Source: JAISGQ01 sp045604945 (GTDB lineage Bacteria > Bacillota > Clostridia > Oscillospirales > Acutalibacteraceae). Taken from it: a stretch of DNA of 64,000 bases. The stretch is taken from the NCBI GenBank assembly GCA_045604945.1, contig JAZUPA010000076.1, positions 1 to 64,000 on the forward strand, in the 5' to 3' direction. The stretch's first letter is position 1. Each line of letters begins with the position of its first letter. Under the pieces are notes generated by a model. The model did no database searches, had not been told where the DNA came from, and saw nothing but the letters and a program-made list of their open reading frames with translations. Positions 49,759-58,762 of this stretch are shown one piece after another. The translations under genes and the position numbers were made by a program.

Positions 49759-50646
49759 TCAGTTTTCTATAAACCTCTTTGCAATCTTTCTTGCATCTAC
49801 TGATTCCTTGAGAATAAATCCTGTTATGGGGAAATTATGGAACATACCTTTCCACAGGTGAAACTGATGAGGTACCCCTGCCCTGCTGAGCTTGTTTGCA
49901 AATTCTATGCTCTCACCCAGGAGAACATCCTGAGTGCCGCACAGAACCAGTGTACGGGGAAAATCTTCAACACCGGCAAGAATCGGAGAAACCAGAGGGC
50001 TTTTTCTTCCGACTTTTCCTGAATACTGCTTTGCGGCAGTACGAAGCATAGTGCTGTTCAGCACAGGGTCTCTTGTAAAGCTTCCGTAGGTCGCAGAGAT
50101 GCATCGAAGGTCAAGCCAGGGCGCAGAAAGAACGAGATTATCAGGCATAGGAAGCCCCAGCTCCCTGAGCTTGATTACAAGAGATACAGCCAGACCGCCG
50201 CCTGCTGAATCGCCAAAAAGCGTTATTCTGTCAGTACATTCTGTTGTACCGATAAGCCATCTGTATACAGTCAAAGCATCATCAAGTGCTGCGGGATAAG
50301 GGGCTTCGGGTGCAAGACTGTAATCTACCATCAGAACACGCTTGCCAAGGGATTTGGCAAGCAGTGCTGCGGAGTAATCCATGGTGGTTCTTCCGGCAAC
50401 ATATCCGCCACCATGAAGATACAGAACTGTATGATTCCGAGGTGCCTTGTCCGTGCAGTACTCAGTGCATCTGACACCGTTTACGGAAATCTTCGATTCA
50501 TTAAGTTTAAGAAGTCTGGGAAGATTCTTTGTAAATCCAAAAATCTTCTCTGAATTTCTGAGGTCAGTATTCTGGGGCAGTGCCTTTGCGCACCACATTA
50601 TATCCTCTGCGAGATTTCCGAAAAATCCAGATTTGTGCATATACAT
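49759..50646 (-). CDS. Alpha/beta hydrolase of the hormone-sensitive-lipase family
   Basis: The 295-residue protein has the oxyanion motif HGGGYVAG and the nucleophile elbow GDSAGGG, and LWKGMFHNFP carries the catalytic histidine near the C-terminus. It is likely an esterase of small acyl esters. It follows the flavin reductase gene by 8 bases and shares its promoter. Confidence 0.88.
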   Translation of the reverse strand: MYMHKSGFFGNLAEDIMWCAKALPQNTDLRNSEKIFGFTKNLPRLLKLNESKISVNGVRCTEYCTDKAPRNHTVLYLHGGGYVAGRTTMDYSAALLAKSLGKRVLMVDYSLAPEAPYPAALDDALTVYRWLIGTTECTDRITLFGDSAGGGLAVSLVIKLRELGLPMPDNLVLSAPWLDLRCISATYGSFTRDPVLNSTMLRTAAKQYSGKVGRKSPLVSPILAGVEDFPRTLVLCGTQDVLLGESIEFANKLSRAGVPHQFHLWKGMFHNFPITGFILKESVDARKIAKRFIEN

Positions 50647-50654
50647 AAAGTCAC

Positions 50655-51302
50655 CTACTTTTCGTCAAATACGGTGAGATGAGCAGCAGAGATCTTATCG
50701 CATTTACCTGTTGCAAAATCCACAGGTGAGTGAATATTGAACATGAAGCCCTTGTCACTGTACTTTTTATCAATGCCTTCCATATAGGTCTCCTCCATAC
50801 CGATATTGAGAACCTTGCCTATAATAAGAGAATTTATGTTTCTCTTTGAAAGATCAACATCGTATTCGATTTTACACTCAAGGCACAGGAAGCTCTCAGC
50901 GATTCGCGGCGAGGAAATAACTTTGCATTTTTCCATGGTGAAGCCGCCTGAGATTATCTCATTCTCCGCCATAGAGTTTCTGCGCACCGTTTCCATGCAC
51001 TTTTCATAGTAATCATATGAAAGGAAATTTACGCAGAATTCCCCCTCGCGGATTATATTTGCATAAGTATGAGTATGCCTTCCGAGACATGATAGAATGG
51101 CATAATAGCCTCCTGCGTCCCCTGAAAAGCAGCTCCAGGAATGGAAGCAGGCATTGGGCATGCCGTTTTCCTTGTTTGTGGTTATCATAAAAAGCGCCTG
51201 CGGAATACCGCAGACAAATTCAGAATGAGAAAACTCCTCAAACTGATTCTGCCAGCGTTCGTACACAAGACCGTTCTGTTCAGTGCTTATTTCTCTCTTC
51301 AA
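50655..51302 (-). CDS. Flavin reductase-like FMN-binding protein
   Basis: This 215-residue split-barrel protein has the flavin reductase layout, with ALFMITTNKENGMPNAC at the start, SWSCFSGDAGG and GEFCVNFLSY. It likely binds FMN and reduces flavin or a substrate with NAD(P)H. It is read from TTG 51302 with AAAGGA 9 bases upstream. It is the first gene of a unit with the esterase. Confidence 0.78.
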   Translation of the reverse strand: MKREISTEQNGLVYERWQNQFEEFSHSEFVCGIPQALFMITTNKENGMPNACFHSWSCFSGDAGGYYAILSCLGRHTHTYANIIREGEFCVNFLSYDYYEKCMETVRRNSMAENEIISGGFTMEKCKVISSPRIAESFLCLECKIEYDVDLSKRNINSLIIGKVLNIGMEETYMEGIDKKYSDKGFMFNIHSPVDFATGKCDKISAAHLTVFDEK

Positions 51303-51334
51303 AGCTGAAAATCCTTTCTTATTGACATGGTAAT

Positions 51335-51363
51335 ATCATAGCAGAAATCGGGCAAAAAGTAAA
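51335..51363 (-). promoter_or_regulatory. SigA-type promoter of the flavin reductase-esterase unit
   Basis: On the minus strand TTTACT (51358-51363), 17 bases, TATGAT (51335-51340) with a TGC extended -10. It overlaps the end of the trpS terminator. Confidence 0.65.
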
Positions 51364-51389
51364 GAGGACCGATATGTTCAGTCCTCTTA
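51355..51389 (-). terminator. Terminator after trpS
   Basis: On the minus strand AAGAGGAC and GTCCTCTT pair around an 11-base loop, followed by TACTTTTTG. It begins 6 bases after the trpS stop. Confidence 0.8.
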
Positions 51390-51394
51390 TAAAA

Positions 51395-52399
51395 TCAAAG
51401 TCTGGGAAGTCCAACCTTCTTGTAAACCTTGCGAATAGTGCGCTCTGCAAGGTAAGCTGCCTTCTCAGCGCCTTCCTTTGCCTTCTGCTCAAGGTAAGCT
51501 CTGTCAGTAAGGAATTCCTTGTATCTCTTCTGAATAGGCTCAAGAACAGAGACAACAGCCTCGCCGACTGCAACCTTGAAGTCACCGTAGCCTTTGCCCT
51601 CGAAGTCCTTTTCAATCTGCTCAAAGGTAAGACCTGTGCAGGCAGAATAGATCTCCATAAGGTTATTGATGCCTTCCTTGCCTTCTCTGTAGCAGACGCA
51701 TGCTTCGCTGTCTGTAACCGCTGACTTGAACTTCTTCATAATAACATTGGGCTCGTCTACCATAAGTACAAAGCTTCTTGTATTGGGGTCAGACTTGCTC
51801 ATCTTCTTTGTGGGGTCTGCAAGGCTCATAACGCGTGCAGCCTGCTTGGGAATAAAGGGCTCAGGCACTGTAAAGGTATTTCCGTATACACCGTTGAATC
51901 GCTCTGCAACGTCTCTTGTGAGCTCCAGGTGCTGTTTCTGGTCAGCGCCGACAGGTACCATATCTGCGTTGAAAAGCAGAATATCAGAAGCCATAAGTAC
52001 AGGATATGTGAAAAGACCTGCATTGACGTTATCGGCATGCTGCTGGGACTTATCCTTGAACTGGGTCATTCTGGAAAGCTCACCGAACTGGGTGTATGTA
52101 TTGAGAACCCAGGACAGCTCTGCATGAGCAGGCACCATGCTCTGATGGTAGAATATGCACTTATCGGGATCGACGCCTGCAGCAAGAAGCAGAGCATAAA
52201 GCTGCTCGGTGTTCTTTTTGAGTACCTTCGGGTCCTGACGGACTGTTATTGCGTGAAGGTTTGCAGTAGCATAGATGCATTCAAACTCATCCTGCATTGT
52301 AATCCAGTTGCGGATAGCACCCAGATAATTTCCTATTGTCATTTCTCCGCTGGGCTGAATAGCAGAGAATATTCGCTTTTTCTTTTCTGTGTTTTCCAT
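51395..52399 (-). CDS. trpS: Tryptophanyl-tRNA synthetase
   Basis: The 334-residue class I enzyme has IQPSGEMTIGNYLGAI (the HIGH region as TIGN), and KMSKSDPN as the KMSKS loop, and the compact bacterial TrpS length. It charges tRNA-Trp. It lies 18 bases after the aminotransferase gene, without a T-box or its own visible promoter, so it relies on the upstream operon. Confidence 0.96.
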   Translation of the reverse strand: MENTEKKKRIFSAIQPSGEMTIGNYLGAIRNWITMQDEFECIYATANLHAITVRQDPKVLKKNTEQLYALLLAAGVDPDKCIFYHQSMVPAHAELSWVLNTYTQFGELSRMTQFKDKSQQHADNVNAGLFTYPVLMASDILLFNADMVPVGADQKQHLELTRDVAERFNGVYGNTFTVPEPFIPKQAARVMSLADPTKKMSKSDPNTRSFVLMVDEPNVIMKKFKSAVTDSEACVCYREGKEGINNLMEIYSACTGLTFEQIEKDFEGKGYGDFKVAVGEAVVSVLEPIQKRYKEFLTDRAYLEQKAKEGAEKAAYLAERTIRKVYKKVGLPRL

Positions 52400-52417
52400 A
52401 TCGAGTTCCTCCTGTTA

Positions 52418-53593
52418 TCAAAGCCCGGCGATAATATCGGACAGAATTTCAACGCCCCTGACTATCTGCTCATCAGAGGGAGTGGAGTAATTGGTTCTGA
52501 AGGAGATGCAGCTCTCGGTCTCATCGGTAAGGAATGCGGTACCGGGAACTACTGCAACACCCTTTTCTATACCCTTTTTGCAGAATTCAAGCATATCGGA
52601 GCCTTCGGGGAGATTGCACCAGATAAAGAGTCCGCCGTCAGGCTTGATGAATTCAACCTTGCCCTTGAAGCCGTCGGTCATGCAGTCGCACATAAGCTTG
52701 CACTTATCTCTGTAAATACCGCGGATCATATTGATATGAGCATCATACTCTTCGCTTGTCATGAACTTATGCACTATAAGCTGGGAAAGGATGGTTGTAT
52801 GAACATCCTGAACCTGCTTGCAGACGATCATCTTGGAAAGTACGGGCTTGGGAGCAATAGCATAGCCGACTCTGAGACCCGGAGAGATGACCTTGGAGAA
52901 GGAACCTGCGTAAATTACGATTCCATCCTCGTCCATGCTCTTTATGGAAGGCAGGGTTTCCCCTGCAAATCTGGTTTCGCCGTAGGGGTTATCTTCAAGA
53001 ACCATAACGCCGTACTGCTTTGCAAGAGAATAGATTGCCTTTCTCTTTTCGAGAGAGGTTGTTCTTCCTGTGGGGTTCTGGAAATCAGGGATAACATAGA
53101 TGAATTTTGTGTTGGGATTTGCCTTGAGAGCAGCTTCCAGCATATCGATGTTCATGCCGTCCTCTTCCATGTCAACGCCTACAAGCTTTGTATTGAAGGA
53201 ACGGAAGGAATTGAGAGAACCAATGAAGCTGGGCTTCTCGCAGATGATTACATCTCCCTCGTTGCAGAGACTCATGGTGGTGAGGTTCATAACCTGCTGA
53301 GCGCCGGAAGTGATGATGATATCGTCCTCGGCACCGAAATACTGGGGATATTTTGCTCTTATTGCATCCTTCAGGGGCTGATAGCCCTCGGTAATGGAAT
53401 ACTGAAGTGCATTTATAGGCTGCTGAGCAAATATGTCAGCAGTGATTTCTGCAATTTTAGCTGTGGGGAAAGCATCGGGTGCAGGATTTCCTGCAGAAAA
53501 AGGAATCATGCCGGGAACAGAGGACATTTTAAGAATCTCACGGATAAGTGAGGGCTTGAGAGATGAAACTCTGTCAGAAAGTTGATAGTTCAA
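52418..53593 (-). CDS. PLP-dependent aminotransferase (class I/II)
   Basis: At 391 residues it has the fold-type I set: IITSGAQQVMNL, IYVIPDFQNPTGRTTS (pyridine-nitrogen Asp), DNPYGETRF and the PLP lysine in GSFSKVISPGLRVGY. It resembles 2-aminoadipate/MocR-derived aminotransferases without the GntR DNA-binding part. The start is TTG 53593, with GAGGAG 8 bases upstream, inside the end of alr (4-base overlap). The substrate is open; a branched-chain or aromatic amino acid is plausible. Confidence 0.87.
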   Translation of the reverse strand: MNYQLSDRVSSLKPSLIREILKMSSVPGMIPFSAGNPAPDAFPTAKIAEITADIFAQQPINALQYSITEGYQPLKDAIRAKYPQYFGAEDDIIITSGAQQVMNLTTMSLCNEGDVIICEKPSFIGSLNSFRSFNTKLVGVDMEEDGMNIDMLEAALKANPNTKFIYVIPDFQNPTGRTTSLEKRKAIYSLAKQYGVMVLEDNPYGETRFAGETLPSIKSMDEDGIVIYAGSFSKVISPGLRVGYAIAPKPVLSKMIVCKQVQDVHTTILSQLIVHKFMTSEEYDAHINMIRGIYRDKCKLMCDCMTDGFKGKVEFIKPDGGLFIWCNLPEGSDMLEFCKKGIEKGVAVVPGTAFLTDETESCISFRTNYSTPSDEQIVRGVEILSDIIAGL

Positions 53594-54792
53594 AGGTAAC
53601 GCTCCTCGCTGATAATGTAGTTTACCTGTGCAACCTGTTTTCCGCCGCGCAGATATATTCTCGGAACACGCTTGCCTATAAGGCAGACGGTTTCGTAATT
53701 TATTGTGTCGGTCTTTTCAGAAAGCTCGTCAACGTGAATTTCCGAGCCGTTATCCTCGCCAAAAACGGTTACTGTCATCCCCGAGGTGACATTCTCAATC
53801 TCGGAAACATCAAGCATCAGCTGATCCATGCAGATTCTGCCAATAATCGGCGCTCTGACTCCATTGACAAGCATATCCTGCCTACCTGAAAGAGGTCTGG
53901 GATATCCGTCGGCGTAGCCGACAGGAACCGTTGCAACCTTCATTTCCTTTTCTGCCGTGAAGGTTCTTCCGTAGCTGACTGCAGCGCCCTTTTCAATGGT
54001 CTTTATCATTGAAATTACCGATTTAAGCTGCATCGCAGGCCGCAGATCATATTTTCCAAGGAAAAGCTTTGAAGGGGCAAGCCCATAAAGAATAATGCCG
54101 GGACGAACCATATCCATATGAAATTCAGGATATTCGAGAGTGGCAGCACTGTTGCAGCAGTGTCTGAATCTGAAGGTTATTCCGCGGTCAGAGAGGATAT
54201 CTATGACCTTTTTGAAGTTAGAAAACTGTGTCAAGGTAAATTCCTTGCCATCCTCCCCCTCATCAGCAACGGCAAAATGAGTAAAAATACCATCGCAATC
54301 GAGGTTCGGAAGGGAACAAATTCTCTCGACAGTATCAGCAGCAACAAGATTCTGACCGTCATCATGACAGCCGAAACCCAGTCTGCTCATGCCGGTATCA
54401 AGCTTTATATGACACTTCACAGGGCTTCCGTTCTGCTGTGCGCAGGCAGACAGCTCTATTGCGTATTCCTCAGAAAAAACCGCCTGTGAAATACCGAAAG
54501 CAGACAGCTCTGCGGCTCTGTCGGGAGGAGTATAGCCAAGGATAAGAATCGGTCTTGTAATTCCGTAGTGCCTCAGCTGCAGTGCTTCGTGCAGGTTTGA
54601 AACGCCGAACCAGTCAGCACCGATTCTCTGATGCTCCAGCGCAACATTCTGAACGCCGTGACCGTAGGCATCAGCCTTTACAATGCACATAATCTTGACA
54701 GACGGGTCAACCTTCTTTCGCACAATATCGTAATTGTGGCGAATCATTTCAAGGTCGATTTCTGCCCAGGTGCGTTTAAGGATTTTGCTCAA
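53590..54792 (-). CDS. alr: Alanine racemase
   Basis: The 400-residue PLP enzyme has the catalytic lysine in VKADAYGHG near the N-terminus and the second catalytic tyrosine region SYGRTFTAEKEM in the C-terminal domain. It supplies D-alanine for peptidoglycan. TTG 54792 is the start, with GGCGAG upstream. It overlaps the aminotransferase gene by 4 bases, in an operon with the Pro-rich membrane protein and trpS. Confidence 0.95.
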   Translation of the reverse strand: MSKILKRTWAEIDLEMIRHNYDIVRKKVDPSVKIMCIVKADAYGHGVQNVALEHQRIGADWFGVSNLHEALQLRHYGITRPILILGYTPPDRAAELSAFGISQAVFSEEYAIELSACAQQNGSPVKCHIKLDTGMSRLGFGCHDDGQNLVAADTVERICSLPNLDCDGIFTHFAVADEGEDGKEFTLTQFSNFKKVIDILSDRGITFRFRHCCNSAATLEYPEFHMDMVRPGIILYGLAPSKLFLGKYDLRPAMQLKSVISMIKTIEKGAAVSYGRTFTAEKEMKVATVPVGYADGYPRPLSGRQDMLVNGVRAPIIGRICMDQLMLDVSEIENVTSGMTVTVFGEDNGSEIHVDELSEKTDTINYETVCLIGKRVPRIYLRGGKQVAQVNYIISEERYL

Positions 54793-54825
54793 GTAAATCT
54801 CGCCTTTCGGGTACAGTTAGAATTC

Positions 54826-55368
54826 TTAAAGTATATTGTTAAGCAGGCTTGGCAGCCCGAAATCTGTATAGAACGCCAGAATCTCATAAGCAAAGAATAT
54901 GCAGATGAGCGTAAAGAGAGTGATGAATATTTTCGGGAAAGCGCCCCATCTTGTAAAGAAAAGAAGCAGCACCAGACCAATCGGGAAGCAAAGCAGAAGC
55001 GCAAAAAACACCAGCACAGGTGGAGCATTCCATCGGTCAGCCTTGATATCAGCAGGAGAAATCATTCCCTGAACAGGATACATAGGATAAATCGGCTCAG
55101 CAGGATAAATTGACTCTGAAGGCGGCTCAACCTGCTGCAGAATAATTGGCTGAGTGTATATCGGCTGTGCAATTACAGGCTGGGTGTACACCGGTTGAGT
55201 TGTATATACAGGCTGAGTTACAACCTGGGGCTGAGGGACAGCCTGTGAAGCGGCAGTCTCCGAAGGAATTTCACCTTCGCCGACAATTACTTCTTCTTCA
55301 CTTATGTATTCATCAGACATGTAATCTGAATCATAATTATCCATTGCAGCTGCGTATTCATTATCCAA
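54826..55368 (-). CDS. Small membrane protein with Gln/Pro/Tyr/Thr-rich N-terminal repeats
   Basis: The 180-residue protein has an acidic start, then QPVYTQPVI-type repeats (VYTTQPVYTQP, IAQPIYTQP) at about residues 45-80, and two membrane segments in the C-terminal half. No family was recognised. The likely start is TTG 55368 with AAGGGG upstream; ATG eight codons later is the alternative. It heads the alr-aminotransferase-trpS unit. Confidence 0.6.
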   Translation of the reverse strand: MDNEYAAAMDNYDSDYMSDEYISEEEVIVGEGEIPSETAASQAVPQPQVVTQPVYTTQPVYTQPVIAQPIYTQPIILQQVEPPSESIYPAEPIYPMYPVQGMISPADIKADRWNAPPVLVFFALLLCFPIGLVLLLFFTRWGAFPKIFITLFTLICIFFAYEILAFYTDFGLPSLLNNIL

Positions 55369-55408
55369 CTTGGTTCAACCCCTTACTTTAAAGATACTTT
55401 ATTAAATT

Positions 55409-55437
55409 AATATATCACGCGGGTGTTGTTTTGTCAA
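55409..55437 (-). promoter_or_regulatory. SigA-type promoter of the Pro-rich protein-alr-trpS unit
   Basis: On the minus strand TTGACA (55432-55437), 17 bases, TATATT (55409-55414) with a TGA extended -10. Confidence 0.8.
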
Positions 55438-55451
55438 ACATTTACATATTT

Positions 55452-56684
55452 TCAGGTATAAGATCGCAGTGACTGAAAGAATGTATCCACTGCTGCTGAA
55501 AGCTCATATTCACCCGAAATATAATTATCTGCACAGGTGTTGAGCAGAGATATTGCAATACTGTCATCAGATGACTGCAGCGATGAACCGCTGAGCTTAT
55601 CTGCTGCCTTTATAAGCGTTCTGAAGTAATTCTGACCTCCGAATACTGCCGATTGAAACTGACTGTCTGATGCAGCGGTTCGGTTGACATGTTTATTCCA
55701 TGTAAAAATCCCGCTGTAAAGGGACGATTTTATCATTACCGATTCATTTGCTGTAAGCAGAGAAATAATGTCTGAGCTGATTTCAATATCATCGCTTCCG
55801 CTGTATATGGCAAGATAAGCTCCGCCCCATGCGTAGTTTCCGCAGGGTACTGCAGCTCCCCAGTCTCCGATGCTTTCATCTGCTATCCTGAAAAGGACAT
55901 CCCTGACCGCGATATCTGACAGGCAGTAACCGAACACCGTGCTCGAATCATTGAAGCCCTCTGCCCATGCTTCCGACCACTGCTGAGCTCCGTATACATA
56001 GCCTTCATCTGCAAGCTTTTTTGCAAACTCAAAGTATCCTGCAACTTTCTCTTCGTCAAGCGACGAGAAATCGCCGCCGAAATATGCCCTTGTAATATCG
56101 CCTAAACCGGGAAGCACATATGTATTTCCTGAGGAGGATACCTTCAGAAGCTGTGCAACCTCAAGAAAACTGTCGGTATCAGACATCAGATTTTCAATAG
56201 CTTCAGGCTCATCAGTGCCAAGATAAGCCTTTGCTATGCTTCTTCTGTAAGCAAAAATCCCGGGAGAAGCATGCCAGCAAGCAGCATAAAGTTTGCCGTT
56301 CACCTTTCCTGTGTTAACTGCAAAATCATAAAATCTGTTTTCATCAATTGCCGACGATAATTCAGAAAGCGGCGCAATCATGCCTTTTTCCGCCATCGGT
56401 TCAATTGCTTCGGGTGGCAGCATTATTATGTCAGGTGTTTTACCTTTACACGCAGAATCATAGATTTTCTGCTCTATCTGAGTAAAATCAACCGCTTCAA
56501 CTTCAATAATTCGCTCGTTCTGAGAGCAGTAGTTTTTAATAGTCCAGTCAATGTAGGAGGCATAATCATCGGAAAGCACCCAGATAGACAGGACAGGTTT
56601 TTCCTCTTTATTCTGCTCACCGCAGGAAATAAGTCCAAGCAATGCAGCAAGGACAAGAAATACACTGATAATTCGCCTTGTCAC
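55452..56684 (-). CDS. Extracellular solute-binding lipoprotein (family 1)
   Basis: The 410-residue protein has a lipoprotein signal with the lipobox LISC at about residue 20 and a two-lobed binding protein body of the sugar-ABC type (LSIWVLSDDYASYIDWT, PDIIMLPPEAIEPM). GTG 56684 is the start, with GGAG 8 bases upstream. No permease or ATPase genes follow, so the transporter partners must be encoded elsewhere or it has a sensor role. Confidence 0.82.
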   Translation of the reverse strand: MTRRIISVFLVLAALLGLISCGEQNKEEKPVLSIWVLSDDYASYIDWTIKNYCSQNERIIEVEAVDFTQIEQKIYDSACKGKTPDIIMLPPEAIEPMAEKGMIAPLSELSSAIDENRFYDFAVNTGKVNGKLYAACWHASPGIFAYRRSIAKAYLGTDEPEAIENLMSDTDSFLEVAQLLKVSSSGNTYVLPGLGDITRAYFGGDFSSLDEEKVAGYFEFAKKLADEGYVYGAQQWSEAWAEGFNDSSTVFGYCLSDIAVRDVLFRIADESIGDWGAAVPCGNYAWGGAYLAIYSGSDDIEISSDIISLLTANESVMIKSSLYSGIFTWNKHVNRTAASDSQFQSAVFGGQNYFRTLIKAADKLSGSSLQSSDDSIAISLLNTCADNYISGEYELSAAVDTFFQSLRSYT

Positions 56685-56714
56685 GGCATTCACTCCATAA
56701 ACAATGTTGAATTA

Positions 56715-56743
56715 ATTATATACCCTGTTTCTGCTCATTTCAA
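56715..56743 (-). promoter_or_regulatory. SigA-type promoter of the solute-binding lipoprotein gene
   Basis: On the minus strand TTGAAA (56738-56743), 17 bases, TATAAT (56715-56720). Confidence 0.75.
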
Positions 56744-56752
56744 TGAGATAAA

Positions 56753-56783
56753 GCAAAAAGCACGGACAAAATCGTCCGTGCTT
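56753..56783 (-). terminator. Terminator after clpX
   Basis: On the minus strand AAGCACGGAC and GTCCGTGCTT form a 10-bp stem followed by TTTGC. It starts 5 bases after the clpX stop. Confidence 0.85.
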
Positions 56784-56788
56784 AAAAT

Positions 56789-58108
56789 TCAGCTGGATTT
56801 TTTTCTGGTGCCTGACTTTTTGGCTTTTTTCAGAGCATCTGAATCATCATCGGAAGATGAGAACATTACTCTCTCTTCCCCTCTGACAAACTCAGGATCT
56901 CCGCCGCTTACACAGTCAGCAGTGATAATAACCTTGCGAACCGTAAGATCGGAAGGTACATCGAACATGATAGGGGTCATTATGCCCTCGATTATGCCTC
57001 TCAGACCTCTTGCGCCGGTCTTCTGCTCAACGGTCTTCTCAGCGATTGCAGCAAGTGCATCGGGAGTAAACTCAAGCTCAACTCCGTCAATTCTCAGCAG
57101 CTCTGTATACTGCTTGATAATGGCGTTTCTGGGCTCAGACATTACACGGATGAGCGCATCCTTGTCAAGACTGTCGAGAGTTGCAAAAACAGGCAGACGA
57201 CCGACTATCTCGGGAATAAGACCGAACTTTACGAGGTCGTGAGGTATAACCTGCTTTAAAAGTTCGCTGTACTCAGAGTCATCCTTGCTCTTGATCTCAG
57301 CACCGAAGCCCATAGATGATGTAGAAACACGTTTTTCTATGATTTTTTCAATACCGTCAAAGGCACCGCCGCAGATAAAGAGGATATTCGATGTATCTAT
57401 CTGAATAAACTCCTGCTGCGGATGTTTTCTTCCGCCCTGAGGAGGAACATTTGCAACAGTTCCCTCAAGGATCTTGAGCAGAGCCTGCTGAACGCCCTCA
57501 CCGCTTACATCACGGGTGATGGACGGATTTTCCGACTTGCGTGCAATCTTATCGATTTCATCGATATAGATAATACCCTGTTCGGCTTCTTCAACATCCC
57601 AGTCAGCTGCCTGAATAAGTCTTAAAAGAATGTTTTCAACATCCTCGCCGACATATCCTGCCTCAGTGAGTGTGGTCGCATCAGCAATTGCAAAAGGTAC
57701 ATCAAGAAGCTTTGCTAGAGACTGCGCCAGGAAAGTCTTGCCGACGCCTGTGGGACCGATAAGAAGAATATTGCTCTTCTGCAGATCAACAGCAGTATCC
57801 TCTGCGGTTATTCTCTTATAGTGATTGTAAACCGCAACGGAAAGCGCTACCTTTGCCCTGTCCTGTCCTATGACGAAATTATCAAGATGCTCCTTGATGT
57901 CTCTGGGACGGAGAACCTCAAACTCATCAAAGGATTTCTTATGATCATTCCTGCGTCCGAGCTCTGCATCGATAATCTCATGGCAGAGTCTGATGCATTC
58001 ATCACAGATGAATGCACCGGAGCCGGATATCATGCGTTCAACATCAGCATCGGTCTTATTGCAGAAAGAGCAGTGAAAATTGCCGCTGCCGGGTTCCTTG
58101 TATGACAT
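56789..58108 (-). CDS. clpX: ATP-dependent Clp protease ATP-binding subunit ClpX
   Basis: The 439-residue AAA+ unfoldase has the zinc-binding domain with CSFCNK and CDECIRLC at the N-terminus, Walker A GPTGVGKTFLAQ, Walker B IIYIDEIDKIA, and the VPPQGGRKHPQQ region before the ClpP-contacting loop ICGGAFDGI. It feeds substrates to ClpP. It ends the tig-clpP-clpX unit. Confidence 0.97.
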   Translation of the reverse strand: MSYKEPGSGNFHCSFCNKTDADVERMISGSGAFICDECIRLCHEIIDAELGRRNDHKKSFDEFEVLRPRDIKEHLDNFVIGQDRAKVALSVAVYNHYKRITAEDTAVDLQKSNILLIGPTGVGKTFLAQSLAKLLDVPFAIADATTLTEAGYVGEDVENILLRLIQAADWDVEEAEQGIIYIDEIDKIARKSENPSITRDVSGEGVQQALLKILEGTVANVPPQGGRKHPQQEFIQIDTSNILFICGGAFDGIEKIIEKRVSTSSMGFGAEIKSKDDSEYSELLKQVIPHDLVKFGLIPEIVGRLPVFATLDSLDKDALIRVMSEPRNAIIKQYTELLRIDGVELEFTPDALAAIAEKTVEQKTGARGLRGIIEGIMTPIMFDVPSDLTVRKVIITADCVSGGDPEFVRGEERVMFSSSDDDSDALKKAKKSGTRKKSS

Positions 58109-58120
58109 TGATACACCAAC

Positions 58121-58702
58121 CTATCGTCTCGAAATTACCTTGTCAATAATGCCATATTCCATGGCTTCCTGAGCGGTCATGTAGTTGTCGCGCTCGGTAT
58201 CCTTTTCGATTATGTCGATTGACTTTCCGGTGTTTTCTGCAAGAATAGTGTTCAGCTTTTTCTTGATCTTGAGGATCTGATTTGCCTGAATTGCAATATC
58301 AGTTGCCTGACCCTGAGAGCCGCCGAGAGGCTGATGAATCATGATTTCACTGTTGGGAAGAGCAAGGCGCTTGCCCTTTGTGCCTGCAGAAAGGAGGAAT
58401 GCTCCCATGCTTGCAGCCATACCGATGCAGATGGTGGAAACATCGCACTTGATGTAATTCATTGTATCGTAGATGGCAAAGCCTGCAGAAACACTTCCGC
58501 CGGGGCTATTGATGTAGAGACTGATGTCTTTCGAGGGGTCCTGACTCTCAAGATAAAGAAGCTGAGCTACTACAAGGCTTGCGGTAGTGTCATTGACTTC
58601 TTCAGAGAGGATGATGATTCTGTCGTTGAGAAGTCTGGAATAAATATCGTAGGACCTCTCACCTCTGTTGGTCTGTTCTATGACTACAGGTACTAAACTC
58701 AT
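58121..58702 (-). CDS. clpP: ATP-dependent Clp protease proteolytic subunit ClpP
   Basis: At 193 residues it has the serine in GMAASMGAFLLSAG, the histidine in MIHQPLGG and the aspartate in ERDNYMTAQEA, the complete triad. It forms the double heptamer. It lies 60 bases after tig and 12 before clpX. An AGGTG site precedes the ATG. Confidence 0.97.
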   Translation of the reverse strand: MSLVPVVIEQTNRGERSYDIYSRLLNDRIIILSEEVNDTTASLVVAQLLYLESQDPSKDISLYINSPGGSVSAGFAIYDTMNYIKCDVSTICIGMAASMGAFLLSAGTKGKRLALPNSEIMIHQPLGGSQGQATDIAIQANQILKIKKKLNTILAENTGKSIDIIEKDTERDNYMTAQEAMEYGIIDKVISRR

Positions 58703-58762
58703 AAAAACACCTCCGGGATATAATATATCTGATTAACTAAAGATTATGAGCGGAACAGATAA

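Noticed and set aside
51929..53551. A 540-residue plus-strand open frame opposite trpS and the aminotransferase.
   Set aside because: It spans two recognised genes on the other strand, shows no domain, and its cysteine/leucine-rich composition is typical of antisense frames here.
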